Positions 32,804 to 40,479 of a stretch of 64,000 bases of DNA are shown here, in pieces. The stretch's first letter is position 1. Every line of letters begins with the position of its first letter. Origin of the DNA: RGIG250 sp964540025 (GTDB taxonomy: Bacteria > Bacillota > Negativicutes > Selenomonadales > Selenomonadaceae); NCBI GenBank assembly GCA_964540025.1, contig CAZIKQ010000004.1, forward strand, positions 1-64,000. The letters run 5' to 3'. The position numbers and the translations under genes were made by a program. Below the pieces are notes generated by a model. The model was not told the DNA's origin and did no database searches. It saw nothing but the letters and a program-made list of their open reading frames with translations.

Positions 32804-33649
32804 ATGAAAACACTGGCCTACTATAACGGAGAAATCACGGAAATTGCCGATATGAAGGTGCCTTTGAACGACCGGGCCATGTTCTACGGCGACGGCGTTT
32901 ATGACGCCACCTTTGCCCACAATCACGTGATCTGGGCTCTGGAGGATCACATCGAACGCTTTTATAACAGCGCCGCTTTGCTGGACATCGTCGTCCCCAT
33001 GGGTAAGGAGGAGCTGTCCGGACTGCTGGAGGATCTCGTGGCCAAGGTCGAGTCACCGGAGCAGTTCGTGTACTGGTCCGTTACCCGGGGCACCGCTCCC
33101 CGCGGTCATGAGTATCCCATGGGAGTTCCCGCAAATCTCATCGTTACCCTCACCCCCACCGGCAAACCGGATACCTATAAGAAGGTGAAGCTCATCAGCT
33201 ACGAGGATCACCGCTTCGAGTATTGCAACATCAAGACACTGAACCTGATCCCCTCCGTGCTGGCAGCCGAGGCGGCAAAGAAGGCCGGCTGTGATGAAGT
33301 CATTTTCCATCGGGGGGACATCGTTACCGAGTGCGCTCACTCCAATTGCCACATAATTAAGGACGGCAAGCTGCTGACTCATCCGGCTGACCATCACATC
33401 CTGCCGGGTATAGGCCGGGCGTATCTCATCAAGGCGGCCAAGGCTATCGGCATGGCGGTGGATGAGACCTGCTATACCCTTGATGATCTCCGGAACGCCG
33501 ACGAGGTGCTGGTGACCGCCTCTAGCCGCTTCTGCCTCCAGGCGGTGGAGCTTGACGGCAAACCAGTGGGGGGAAAGGCTCCCGAGCTGGTAAAGAAGCT
33601 TCAGGAATACCGCGTAAATTCCGTTGAGGAAGAGTGCAGGGTCAGGTAA
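32804..33649 (+). CDS. Class IV aminotransferase, D-amino-acid transaminase type
   Basis: A 281-aa PLP enzyme (fold type IV). The start at 32804 follows GGAGGAG by a good distance; the frame opens 16 codons earlier. Motifs: LNDRAMFYGDGVYDATFAHN, the Lys-bearing NIKTLNLIPSVLAAEAAKK (Schiff-base lysine) and DIVTECAHSNCHII (cofactor phosphate loop). Length and the GHEYP/VTRGTAPRG region fit D-alanine aminotransferase, which supplies D-Glu and D-Ala for peptidoglycan; branched-chain aminotransferase is a less likely reading. Confidence 0.82.
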   Translation: MKTLAYYNGEITEIADMKVPLNDRAMFYGDGVYDATFAHNHVIWALEDHIERFYNSAALLDIVVPMGKEELSGLLEDLVAKVESPEQFVYWSVTRGTAPRGHEYPMGVPANLIVTLTPTGKPDTYKKVKLISYEDHRFEYCNIKTLNLIPSVLAAEAAKKAGCDEVIFHRGDIVTECAHSNCHIIKDGKLLTHPADHHILPGIGRAYLIKAAKAIGMAVDETCYTLDDLRNADEVLVTASSRFCLQAVELDGKPVGGKAPELVKKLQEYRVNSVEEECRVR

Positions 33650-33693
33650 ATTCTTTTCGATAATAACAGTCAACGGGAAAGGCCGCTGACACA

Positions 33694-33747
33694 GGAAAAT
33701 CGCCTGCCACAGATAAGCGAGCTTATCCGCGGCAGGCGATTTTCTCT
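33694..33747 (+). terminator. Terminator after the transaminase gene
   Basis: GAAAATCGCCTGCC pairs with GGCAGGCGATTTTC; the loop holds a second inverted pair (GATAAGC / GCTTATC). A T-rich stretch follows. The AT ends of the stem could allow termination on both strands. Confidence 0.7.
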
Positions 33748-33798
33748 GCGCTTTTTGCCGGGACGGCGAATTGCCAGGCGGCGGATTGGGAACAATTG

Positions 33799-33828
33799 TT
33801 GACGGCGGACAGGGATATCTAATATAAT
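33799..33828 (+). promoter_or_regulatory. Promoter of the GltD-like gene
   Basis: TTGACG and TATAAT with an 18-base spacer, 75 bases before the start. Confidence 0.6.
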
Positions 33829-33903
33829 CAGAAGAAATTTATGTAAATATTTTATCATTCAGCTTATCGTTCAATTTATCGTTCATCGCAAGGAGGGAGT
33901 CCC

Positions 33904-35136
33904 ATGTCCTTTCACGTAATAAATGAAGCCCGCCGCTGCCTGCAATGCGGGAAGCCGCTCTGTCAGCTCAAGGGCTGTCCGGTAAATACGGCGGTGCCGG
34001 AGATGATCCGGCTTTTTCTGGCGGGAAAACCGTCGGAGGCCGGGCAACTGCTCTTTGAAAATAATCCCCTGAGCGTTTTCTGTTCGCTGGTCTGCGATCA
34101 CGAGGCCCAGTGCGAAGGTCACTGCGTGCTGGGCATAAAAGGCAGCTCCGTGCAGATTTCCAGTATCGAGAATTATATATCCGACGCCTATCTTGACCGG
34201 GCGCTCATCTCCCGGGGAGAGCCAAAGGGTCAGAGCGTGGCCGTCATCGGCGCAGGGCCGGCCGGTCTTACCCTGGCGATGAAGCTGGCTCAGCGGGGCT
34301 ATTCCGTGACCATCTTCGAGCGGAAAAGCTATATCGGCGGTATGCTTCGCTACGGCATTCCCGAATTCCGCCTGCCGAAATCCATTCTCCAGCGCTACGA
34401 GAAAAAAATGCAGCAACTGGGCGTCAATATTCGTCGTCATGTGACTATCGGCGGAACGCTGAATATGGACGACCTTTTCAGTGATGGCTACGGGGCGGTG
34501 GTCATTGCCAGCGGCGTATGGCGGCCAAATCGCCTGAACGTCCGGGGAGAGTCTCTGGGAAACGTGCATTACGCCGTCAACTATCTCCAAAAGCCGGAGG
34601 TTTTTGATCTGGGGGAGCGGGTGGCGGTCATCGGCGCGGGCAACTCGGCCATGGACACAGCCCGCACCATTATCCGCAGGGGGAGCCGCTTCGTGGATGT
34701 GTATGCCCGCCGCCTGGCCATAGCCGCCAGCCAGCGGGAGATAGATTACGCCCTGGCCGACGGGGTAAATATTCACTACGGGCTGGGAATTTCCGAGCTC
34801 ACGCCCCAGGGTCCCATGCTCTTTGAAAATTATTTTGACGAGGCGGGGAAAATCACCGGTCATGGAGAGCCTCGCCTCTACCCGGCGGACAGTACCATCA
34901 TCGCCGTCAGCCAGGGGCCGAAAAATAAAATCGTCAACGGAACCACCGGCATAGAAACGGAAGAAACTGGCCTGGTAAAGGTTGACGACAGCGGTCGGAC
35001 GACCCGGGAGGGCGTGTTCTCCTGCGGCGATGTGGTCATGGGAGCCAAGACTGTAGTCCATGCTGTCAAACAGGCAAAGCTGGTGGCGGAAGCCATCGAC
35101 GGTTATCTTACGGAAAAGAGAATGAAGAAGATATGA
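33904..35136 (+). CDS. GltD-like FAD/NADPH oxidoreductase
   Basis: A 410-aa protein of the glutamate synthase small-subunit family. An N-terminal domain with two groups of cysteines (CLQCGKPLCQLKGCP; FCSLVCDHEAQCEGHC) can bind two Fe-S clusters. The FAD site is VIGAGPAGLTLAMKLAQ (about residue 115), the NAD(P)H site is VIGAGNSAMDTARTI (about 240), and CGDVVMGAKTVVHAVKQAK is the family C-terminus. It is shorter than GltD proper and no large subunit gene is nearby, so it probably delivers electrons from NAD(P)H to another partner. AAGGAGGGA is upstream of the start. Confidence 0.85.
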   Translation: MSFHVINEARRCLQCGKPLCQLKGCPVNTAVPEMIRLFLAGKPSEAGQLLFENNPLSVFCSLVCDHEAQCEGHCVLGIKGSSVQISSIENYISDAYLDRALISRGEPKGQSVAVIGAGPAGLTLAMKLAQRGYSVTIFERKSYIGGMLRYGIPEFRLPKSILQRYEKKMQQLGVNIRRHVTIGGTLNMDDLFSDGYGAVVIASGVWRPNRLNVRGESLGNVHYAVNYLQKPEVFDLGERVAVIGAGNSAMDTARTIIRRGSRFVDVYARRLAIAASQREIDYALADGVNIHYGLGISELTPQGPMLFENYFDEAGKITGHGEPRLYPADSTIIAVSQGPKNKIVNGTTGIETEETGLVKVDDSGRTTREGVFSCGDVVMGAKTVVHAVKQAKLVAEAIDGYLTEKRMKKI

Positions 35137-35167
35137 AGCTTCCGCGTAAACAAGGAGGGAACTGACA

Positions 35168-35530
35168 ATGAAGTTTGAAATGATCGCCGGGATGAACGAC
35201 AACAAATACCAGCTGAAGAAGGGAATGTTTGCCGGTTACTATCTGGAGAGAAGCACCGGCGTGTTCAGCGATGAGGAAATAAAGCTGGAAGGAAATCTCA
35301 TCACCTTCGAGCAGCTTACGGAGGAAAATAAATCCAGCTTTCTGGCAAAGGCCGGCTGGGGAGCTTTGGGCAGCCTTGTCCTCGGCCCCATCGGTCTGGC
35401 CGCCGGGCTTTTCTTTGCCGGTAACGAAAAGGAAATCACCGTGGCCGGAGAGCTGAAGGACGGACAGAAATTCCTGGCCAAAGTGGATAAGGAAACCTTC
35501 GACGCCCTGAAGGCCCTTACCTACAAATAA
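35168..35530 (+). CDS. Hypothetical protein with glycine-rich hydrophobic stretch
   Basis: A 120-aa protein of unrecognised family. Two short beta-rich halves flank a glycine-rich hydrophobic stretch (WGALGSLVLGPIGLAAGLFF), possibly a membrane hairpin. The second half (EITVAGELKDGQKFLAKVDK) looks like a small beta domain. AAGGAGGGA lies before the ATG. It is 31 bases downstream of the GltD-like gene and may be co-transcribed. Confidence 0.7.
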   Translation: MKFEMIAGMNDNKYQLKKGMFAGYYLERSTGVFSDEEIKLEGNLITFEQLTEENKSSFLAKAGWGALGSLVLGPIGLAAGLFFAGNEKEITVAGELKDGQKFLAKVDKETFDALKALTYK

Positions 35531-35552
35531 GCGGTTGCGGCGTTATAATGAA

Positions 35553-35732
35553 GTCTCCCCTGTAGGCTAGCCGTAACCTAAAGTTTCATCTACAGGGGAG
35601 CCATACCCAAAGCCTCCCCTCTAGGGGAGGTGGCGGCGAAGCCGCCGGAGGGGTGACAGACCAGGCGAACGGTTTATATTTTCACCCCTCAGTCAGCTTC
35701 GCTGACAGCTCCCCTAAAGGGGAGCCTACTGA
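35553..35732. repeat. Cluster of dispersed palindromic repeats
   Basis: Several units in both orientations: CTCCCCTGTAGGC, TCTACAGGGGAGCC, GCCTCCCCTCTAGGGGAGGT followed by GGCGGCGAAGCCGCC and GGAGGGGTGACA, then TCACCCCTCAGTCAGCTTCG and CTGACAGCTCCCCTAAAGGG. These are alternating inverted copies of the family seen in the tad region. They are not CRISPR: units are palindromic, unevenly spaced and have no unique spacers. Confidence 0.8.
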
Positions 35733-35762
35733 TAGAGACGGCTTGACCGTCTCTATTTTTTT
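35733..35762 (+). terminator. Rho-independent terminator after the glycine-rich protein gene
   Basis: TAGAGACGG pairs with CCGTCTCTA around a short loop and is followed by seven T. Confidence 0.85.
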
Positions 35763-35778
35763 GCCTTTATTCCTGTTT

Positions 35779-37929
35779 TTACGCCCGGCGTATGCCCCTG
35801 ATGAGCAGGCCGGTCATTACCAGCAGCAGCGCCACCGCCGTCCCGGTCCACAGGGTAAAGGGGCCGCCCAGGTACCAGCTGCCCAGCTGATAGATTATGA
35901 GGGACACCACATAGGCGAAGATGCACTCATAGCCGATGGCAAAGGCGGCCTCCCACTTTGAATCCAGCTCCGCCACGATGGTGGCCATAGCGGCAAAGCA
36001 GGGGGCGCAAAGGAGGTTGAAAGCCATAAAGGAATAACCCGCCAGCTTGCTGCCGCCGAAAATCGCCACCAAGTTTCCCAGATTTTCCCCGGCTTCTATC
36101 ATTTCCAGCGCTTTCTCCCCGTCGCCAATGGAGGACAGCACCCCCAAAACTCCAACGATCTCCTCTTTGGCGGCCAGGCCCAGCAGAGTGGCCACCACTG
36201 CCTGCCAGCTATCAAAGCCGCAGGGAGTAAAGATCCAGGCAAACAAAGCGCCCACGTCACGGCAGAGGCTGTCTTCCAATGACTCGATCATGCCGAAGCC
36301 TTCGGCCCCAAAACCAAAGCTGGCCATAAACCACACGAGGCTGCTGACGAAAATGTAGATAGTAACCACCTTCCTGGCATAGGATTCCAGCTTCAATAAA
36401 ATACTTTGCCGGACGTTCTTCCAGCTGGGGAAATGATAATCCGGCAGCTCGATGACGAAAGGAGTCGGCGCTCCGGCAAAGGCGGTAAACTGCTTCAGGG
36501 TAATGCCGGTCACGATTACCGAAACGATGCCCAGAGCGTAGGCAGAAAAAGCGATCCAGCCATTGTTGTCAAACAGCGCCCCGGTAATCATGGCGATGAG
36601 GGGCAGCTTTGCCCCGCAGGGCATAAAGGTTACCGACATGATAGTCAGGCGGCGGTCCCGGGGATTTTCAATAGTTCTGGCCGCCATGATCCCCGGCACG
36701 CCGCAGCCCGTTCCCACCAGCATGGGAATGAAGGATTTGCCGCTCATGCCGAAGCGACGGAACAGCAGATCCAGCAGGAAAGCAATCCTGGCCATGTAGC
36801 CGCAGTCCTCCAGAATGGCCAGAAACAGGAACAATACTATCATCTGGGGCATGAAGCCAAGGATCGCCCCCACGCCGCCGATGATGCCATCGCAAATCAA
36901 ACCCGTCAGCGCCTCTGAAGCCCCTGCCGACTTCAGGAAATCCGCCGTGGGAATCTTTATCCATTCCTCCACAAAGACGTCGTTTGTGAAATCGGTGGCC
37001 CACTGTCCCACCGTGGACACGGAAACACCGTAAACCACCGCCATTACCAGGGCGAATATGGGCAGCCCCAGCACCTTGTTGGTGACAAACTTATCCACCT
37101 TTGCGGAGAATGATTCCCTGCCCTCCGCCCTCCGGCGGACCCTCGCCGTCAGCTCCGTGACGTAATCATAGCGGGCGCTGATAACAATGCTTTCCCGATC
37201 ATCGTCCAGCTCCTTTTCCAATTGGCCGATTATCGCCTCGGCCTTAGACTGATTCTCTCCCAGAACGAGATCGTTTATGATCATCGAATCCCCCTCCAGG
37301 AGCTTCAGGGCCGTATAGCGGTGAAGCCTGTCCTCGACGCCCCCTTCCCGCTCGGAGGATATAAGCTCCGATAGCTCCCGGAGGGCGTGCTCGATCCGGC
37401 CGGGAAATTCTATAGCCTTGGGAGTGATGTTTTCCTCGGCAGCCTTGATCGCCGCCGCGACAAGTCCCTCCAAATTCGTTTCCTTCAGGGCGGAAATCTC
37501 CACCACCGGGCAGTCCAGCTGCCGCTGGAGGCTTTCCACATCGATAATGTCCCCCCGGGCGTTCACCACATCCATCATATTCAGGGCAATGACCACCGGC
37601 AGCCCCAGCTCCAGCAGCTGAGTGGTGAGGTAAAGATTCCGCTCAATATTCGAGGCATCCACGATATCGATGATGACCTCAGGCTTTTCCCTGACCAGAT
37701 AGTCCCGGGTAACGATTTCCTCGGCAGTATACGGCGAAAGGGAGTAAATTCCCGGCAAATCCACAATCTGAATATTGTGGTTTTTTCGGTAAGAGCCCAG
37801 CTTCTGCTCCACCGTGACGCCGGGCCAGTTGCCCACCACCTGGTTTGCCCCGGTGAGATCATTGAAAAGGGTCGTCTTGCCGCTGTTGGGATTTCCCGCC
37901 AGGGCCAGCCGGATTTTTTTACTGTTCAT
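35779..37929 (-). CDS. feoB: Ferrous iron transporter FeoB
   Basis: A 716-aa Fe2+ permease with an N-terminal GTPase domain: G1 AGNPNSGKTTLFN, G2 WPGVTVEQK, G3 DLPGIYSL, G4 NMMD and G5 SALKE. A helical spacer domain follows, then a polytopic membrane domain with two Gate repeats (FMPQMIVLFLFLAILEDCGY, GTGCGVPGIMAARTIEN). The ATG at 37929 has AAGGAGGAT seven bases before it; the frame continues 13 codons upstream into feoA's intergenic end. Length is normal. It follows feoA closely and is probably co-transcribed from a Fur-controlled promoter. Confidence 0.96.
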   Translation of the reverse strand: MNSKKIRLALAGNPNSGKTTLFNDLTGANQVVGNWPGVTVEQKLGSYRKNHNIQIVDLPGIYSLSPYTAEEIVTRDYLVREKPEVIIDIVDASNIERNLYLTTQLLELGLPVVIALNMMDVVNARGDIIDVESLQRQLDCPVVEISALKETNLEGLVAAAIKAAEENITPKAIEFPGRIEHALRELSELISSEREGGVEDRLHRYTALKLLEGDSMIINDLVLGENQSKAEAIIGQLEKELDDDRESIVISARYDYVTELTARVRRRAEGRESFSAKVDKFVTNKVLGLPIFALVMAVVYGVSVSTVGQWATDFTNDVFVEEWIKIPTADFLKSAGASEALTGLICDGIIGGVGAILGFMPQMIVLFLFLAILEDCGYMARIAFLLDLLFRRFGMSGKSFIPMLVGTGCGVPGIMAARTIENPRDRRLTIMSVTFMPCGAKLPLIAMITGALFDNNGWIAFSAYALGIVSVIVTGITLKQFTAFAGAPTPFVIELPDYHFPSWKNVRQSILLKLESYARKVVTIYIFVSSLVWFMASFGFGAEGFGMIESLEDSLCRDVGALFAWIFTPCGFDSWQAVVATLLGLAAKEEIVGVLGVLSSIGDGEKALEMIEAGENLGNLVAIFGGSKLAGYSFMAFNLLCAPCFAAMATIVAELDSKWEAAFAIGYECIFAYVVSLIIYQLGSWYLGGPFTLWTGTAVALLLVMTGLLIRGIRRA

Positions 37930-37939
37930 TTTATCCTCC

Positions 37940-38224
37940 TTAACAGCCGCCGCAGCCGGCACAGCCATTGCAGCCCTGCTCCGGGCAGTTAAGGCTGTCC
38001 AGGGGAGCCACCTCGATCATCGCCGCGTCTTCCTTCCTCAGGGACAGCTCGTAGCCCCGCACGGTGAGCTGCAGCGGATCGCCCATAGGCGCCGTCTTTC
38101 TGATAACCACCCGGCAGCCCCGGGTGAGACCCATATCCATGATCCGCCGCTTTACCGCGCCTGTTCCATGAATCTTGACAATTCGGACCGTAGTCCCGAT
38201 ACTCGTATCTTTAAGGGTATCCAT
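37940..38224 (-). CDS. feoA: FeoA with a cysteine-rich tail
   Basis: A 94-aa FeoA: an SH3-like domain (residues 1-75, with IGTTVRIVKIHG, RIMDMGLTRGCRVV and GDPLQLTVRGYELSLRKEDA) that is thought to regulate FeoB. The last ~15 residues are unusual: CPEQGCNGCAGCGGC holds five cysteines, like a small metal- or Fe-S-binding tail of the sort found in FeoC or FeoB-associated proteins. First gene of feoAB, 10 bases before feoB. Confidence 0.93.
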   Translation of the reverse strand: MDTLKDTSIGTTVRIVKIHGTGAVKRRIMDMGLTRGCRVVIRKTAPMGDPLQLTVRGYELSLRKEDAAMIEVAPLDSLNCPEQGCNGCAGCGGC

Positions 38225-38255
38225 CTCTATTCTTCCTTTCCGCAGGTACCTGGCT

Positions 38256-38280
38256 AATTGATAATGATTATTATATTTAG
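38256..38280 (-). promoter_or_regulatory. Fur box before feoA
   Basis: On the - strand, TAATAATCATTATCA matches the 7-1-7 Fur site (TGATAATNATTATCA) at 14 of 15 positions. It lies about 35 bases before feoA, so iron should repress feoAB. Confidence 0.8.
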
Positions 38281-38330
38281 CACAGCCAACCCTGTCAAGT
38301 ATTTTTGAGAAAAAATCTCAATTATTCCAC

Positions 38331-38366
38331 AAAAAAAGAGGAGCCATCCGCTGCGGACAGCTCCCC
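38331..38366 (-). terminator. Terminator of the malate dehydrogenase gene
   Basis: Reading the - strand, GGAGC and TCCG pair with CGGA and GCTCC, followed by TCTTTTTTT. Confidence 0.75.
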
Positions 38367-38414
38367 CGAGAGAATACCCTCCGGCCTATGGCCGAGGCTT
38401 TGTTTTCTTACTCT

Positions 38415-39446
38415 TTATTCCTTTTTCTTTGCCTTTTTATCCAGCTCCTCGGCTTTTTTATCCGGCTCGCCGAATTTCTTCTCCGGTTCCCCGGTTTTTT
38501 TCAGGGCCCTGGCCAGCAGGGAATTCGTCTCCCGGGCAGCCTCAACGCTGGCAATGAAGAACTTATTCTCCGGCCCGTCCAAATTGATATCGACGATCTT
38601 CTCCGCTCCATTTTCACCCAAGACCACCGGCACCCCGATGCAAACATCCTTCTGACCGTACTCCCCGTCCAGATAGACGCAGCAGGGAATAAGCTTTTTG
38701 GCATCGGTGACGATGGCTTCCACCAGCGTGGCCACCGCCGCCCCGGGAGCGTACCAGGCGGAGGTGCCGATGAGCTGGGTCAGGGTCGCCCCGCCCTTCT
38801 TCGTCTTGCGGGCGGCCTCGAGAATTACGTCCCAATTGAGAAGGTTCGTTACCGGTATGCCCCGATAGCTGGCGTACTTGATCAGGGGCACCATTGTCAC
38901 ATCATTGTGACCGCCGATTACCATGCCCTCTACGTCCGTAAGGCTGGCATCTATGCCCTCCGCCCGCAAGGCCTCCGTAATGTAGTACTTGAAGCGGGCG
39001 CTGTCCAGCATACCCCCCAGCCCCATCACCTTATTCCGGGGAAGGCCCGTTGCCTTCATGGTCAGATAAGTCATGGTATCCATTGGATTGGAAATGATGA
39101 TGAAGATAGCGTCCGGGGAATACTCTCTCGCTTTGCTGACCACATCCTTCACGATGTCCGCATTGGTATCGATCAGCTCCTCCCGGGTCATGCCGGGCTT
39201 GCGGGGAATGCCGCTGGTGACCACGATGACCTTTGAGTTGGCAGTGGCGGCGTAATCGTTTGTTACGCCGGTGACCTTCGTAAAGGAGCCGAGAATCGTG
39301 GATGCCTGATTCATATCCATTGCCTTGCCTTCCGCATAGCCTTCGCGGATATCCAGCAGGACCACCTCGCCGGCGAAGTTTTTCTGAACGATAACATTTG
39401 CCACGGTAGCGCCTACGTTACCGGCGCCAATAACTGTAACCTTCAT
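38415..39446 (-). CDS. mdh: Malate dehydrogenase (LDH/MDH superfamily)
   Basis: A 343-aa NAD-dependent oxidoreductase. The Rossmann start is VTVIGAGNVGATVANVI, the catalytic loop GIPRKPGMTREELI carries the Arg that selects for malate over lactate, and the substrate Arg/His are in LDSARFKYYI and VIGGHNDVTMVPL. The ATG at 39446 is chosen because GGGAGGAAAAG lies just upstream; the open frame extends 9 codons more. The C-terminus is extended by about 28 charged residues (EPEKK, EPDKK, ELDKK repeats), which is not typical of the family. Flanked by a PHP-domain gene and feoA. Confidence 0.92.
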   Translation of the reverse strand: MKVTVIGAGNVGATVANVIVQKNFAGEVVLLDIREGYAEGKAMDMNQASTILGSFTKVTGVTNDYAATANSKVIVVTSGIPRKPGMTREELIDTNADIVKDVVSKAREYSPDAIFIIISNPMDTMTYLTMKATGLPRNKVMGLGGMLDSARFKYYITEALRAEGIDASLTDVEGMVIGGHNDVTMVPLIKYASYRGIPVTNLLNWDVILEAARKTKKGGATLTQLIGTSAWYAPGAAVATLVEAIVTDAKKLIPCCVYLDGEYGQKDVCIGVPVVLGENGAEKIVDINLDGPENKFFIASVEAARETNSLLARALKKTGEPEKKFGEPDKKAEELDKKAKKKE

Positions 39447-39482
39447 TTTCTTTTCCTCCCTGTTTATAATCATAAAGACAGC

Positions 39483-40382
39483 TTATAAATTTGAACGCAC
39501 CTGAGCGATGCGGGCCTCTACCCCGTCGAGGATTTCCACCGGAATGGCCAGATTATTCCTGATTCCCGTCCCGATGTCCGTATCGGCCCGATTATCCCCA
39601 TGGTAATCGGTGCCGCCGGTGGGCATAAGCTTAAATTTCTCGATGACGGCCGCCGCAAACTCCCGGTCGTCGGCTGTATAGCTGGGATAATATTTCTCCA
39701 TGCCGTCCAGTCCCAGCTCCGCCAGAGCGGCGATGCTTTCCTCCTGCTCCTTGCGGCTCAGGCCCTGAAGACCGATCCGCTTATGGAAATGAGTCAGGGA
39801 CAAAACGCCCCCGGCCTTGTGGATGGCTTGAATCGCCACCTTGGGGGAAATATCTATATCCAGCCCCAGATAGCTGAGGGCCGCGTAAATGTACTTATCC
39901 CAAAGAGGCATCACCTTGCTGTCGGGAAACCTCCTGGTAATGCACCGCATGATGGCGTATACGTCAAAGGCCGGAGAGGTCATGGCGGACCGCACCTCAT
40001 CCACCGTCAGGTCCACCCCCTGGCTGCGGACGAAGTTCACCACCTCCTCCATCCCCCGCTCCTTGTTTGCCCGGATCATCCGGTAAAGGTTCTTAAAAGC
40101 ATAGCTTTCCCGGTCGAAGCCATAGGCCACAACGTGAATGCGGCGGCTGCGAAAATTCAAAGTGAGCTCTATTCCCGGCAGGAACCGTACCCCCAGCTCT
40201 CTGGCGGCCGCCTCGGCTTCATCAAGGCCATTGATCAGGTCGTGGTCGGTGAGGGCAAAGCCGGCCATCTTCCGCTGTTTCACCAGCTCCACCAGCTCCC
40301 GGGGGCTTTTGCTGCCATCGGATATGAAAGAATGGACGTGAAGGTCTATCAGACCTTCGGCAGAAACGCTAATATTGGACAT
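39483..40382 (-). CDS. PHP-domain phosphoesterase (YciV/TrpH-like)
   Basis: A 299-aa metal-dependent phosphoesterase. The PHP motifs are all visible: DLHVHSFISDGSKSP (HxH), FALTDHDLINGLDEA (DHD), FLPGIELTLNF, LSLTHFH and GGTDYHGDN. In the YciV/RNase AM family such proteins hydrolyse 3',5'-nucleoside bisphosphates or trim RNA 5' ends. The start MSNISVS at 40382 is preferred, with GGAGA upstream; the frame opens 25 codons earlier with no signal. It stands between uvrC and mdh on the same strand. Confidence 0.87.
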   Translation of the reverse strand: MSNISVSAEGLIDLHVHSFISDGSKSPRELVELVKQRKMAGFALTDHDLINGLDEAEAAARELGVRFLPGIELTLNFRSRRIHVVAYGFDRESYAFKNLYRMIRANKERGMEEVVNFVRSQGVDLTVDEVRSAMTSPAFDVYAIMRCITRRFPDSKVMPLWDKYIYAALSYLGLDIDISPKVAIQAIHKAGGVLSLTHFHKRIGLQGLSRKEQEESIAALAELGLDGMEKYYPSYTADDREFAAAVIEKFKLMPTGGTDYHGDNRADTDIGTGIRNNLAIPVEILDGVEARIAQVRSNL

Positions 40383-40479
40383 ACAGTAACCTATTCTCCA
40401 GTAACAGCAATAATTGTCAACGGCCTTATTATAATGCAGTTGTTCAACAAATTGCAAGGCAATTTATCCGGCTTGGCCT

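Noticed and set aside
35553..35732. Repeat cluster as a CRISPR array
   Set aside because: The units are palindromic, alternate in orientation and are unevenly spaced without unique spacers; no cas genes are near.
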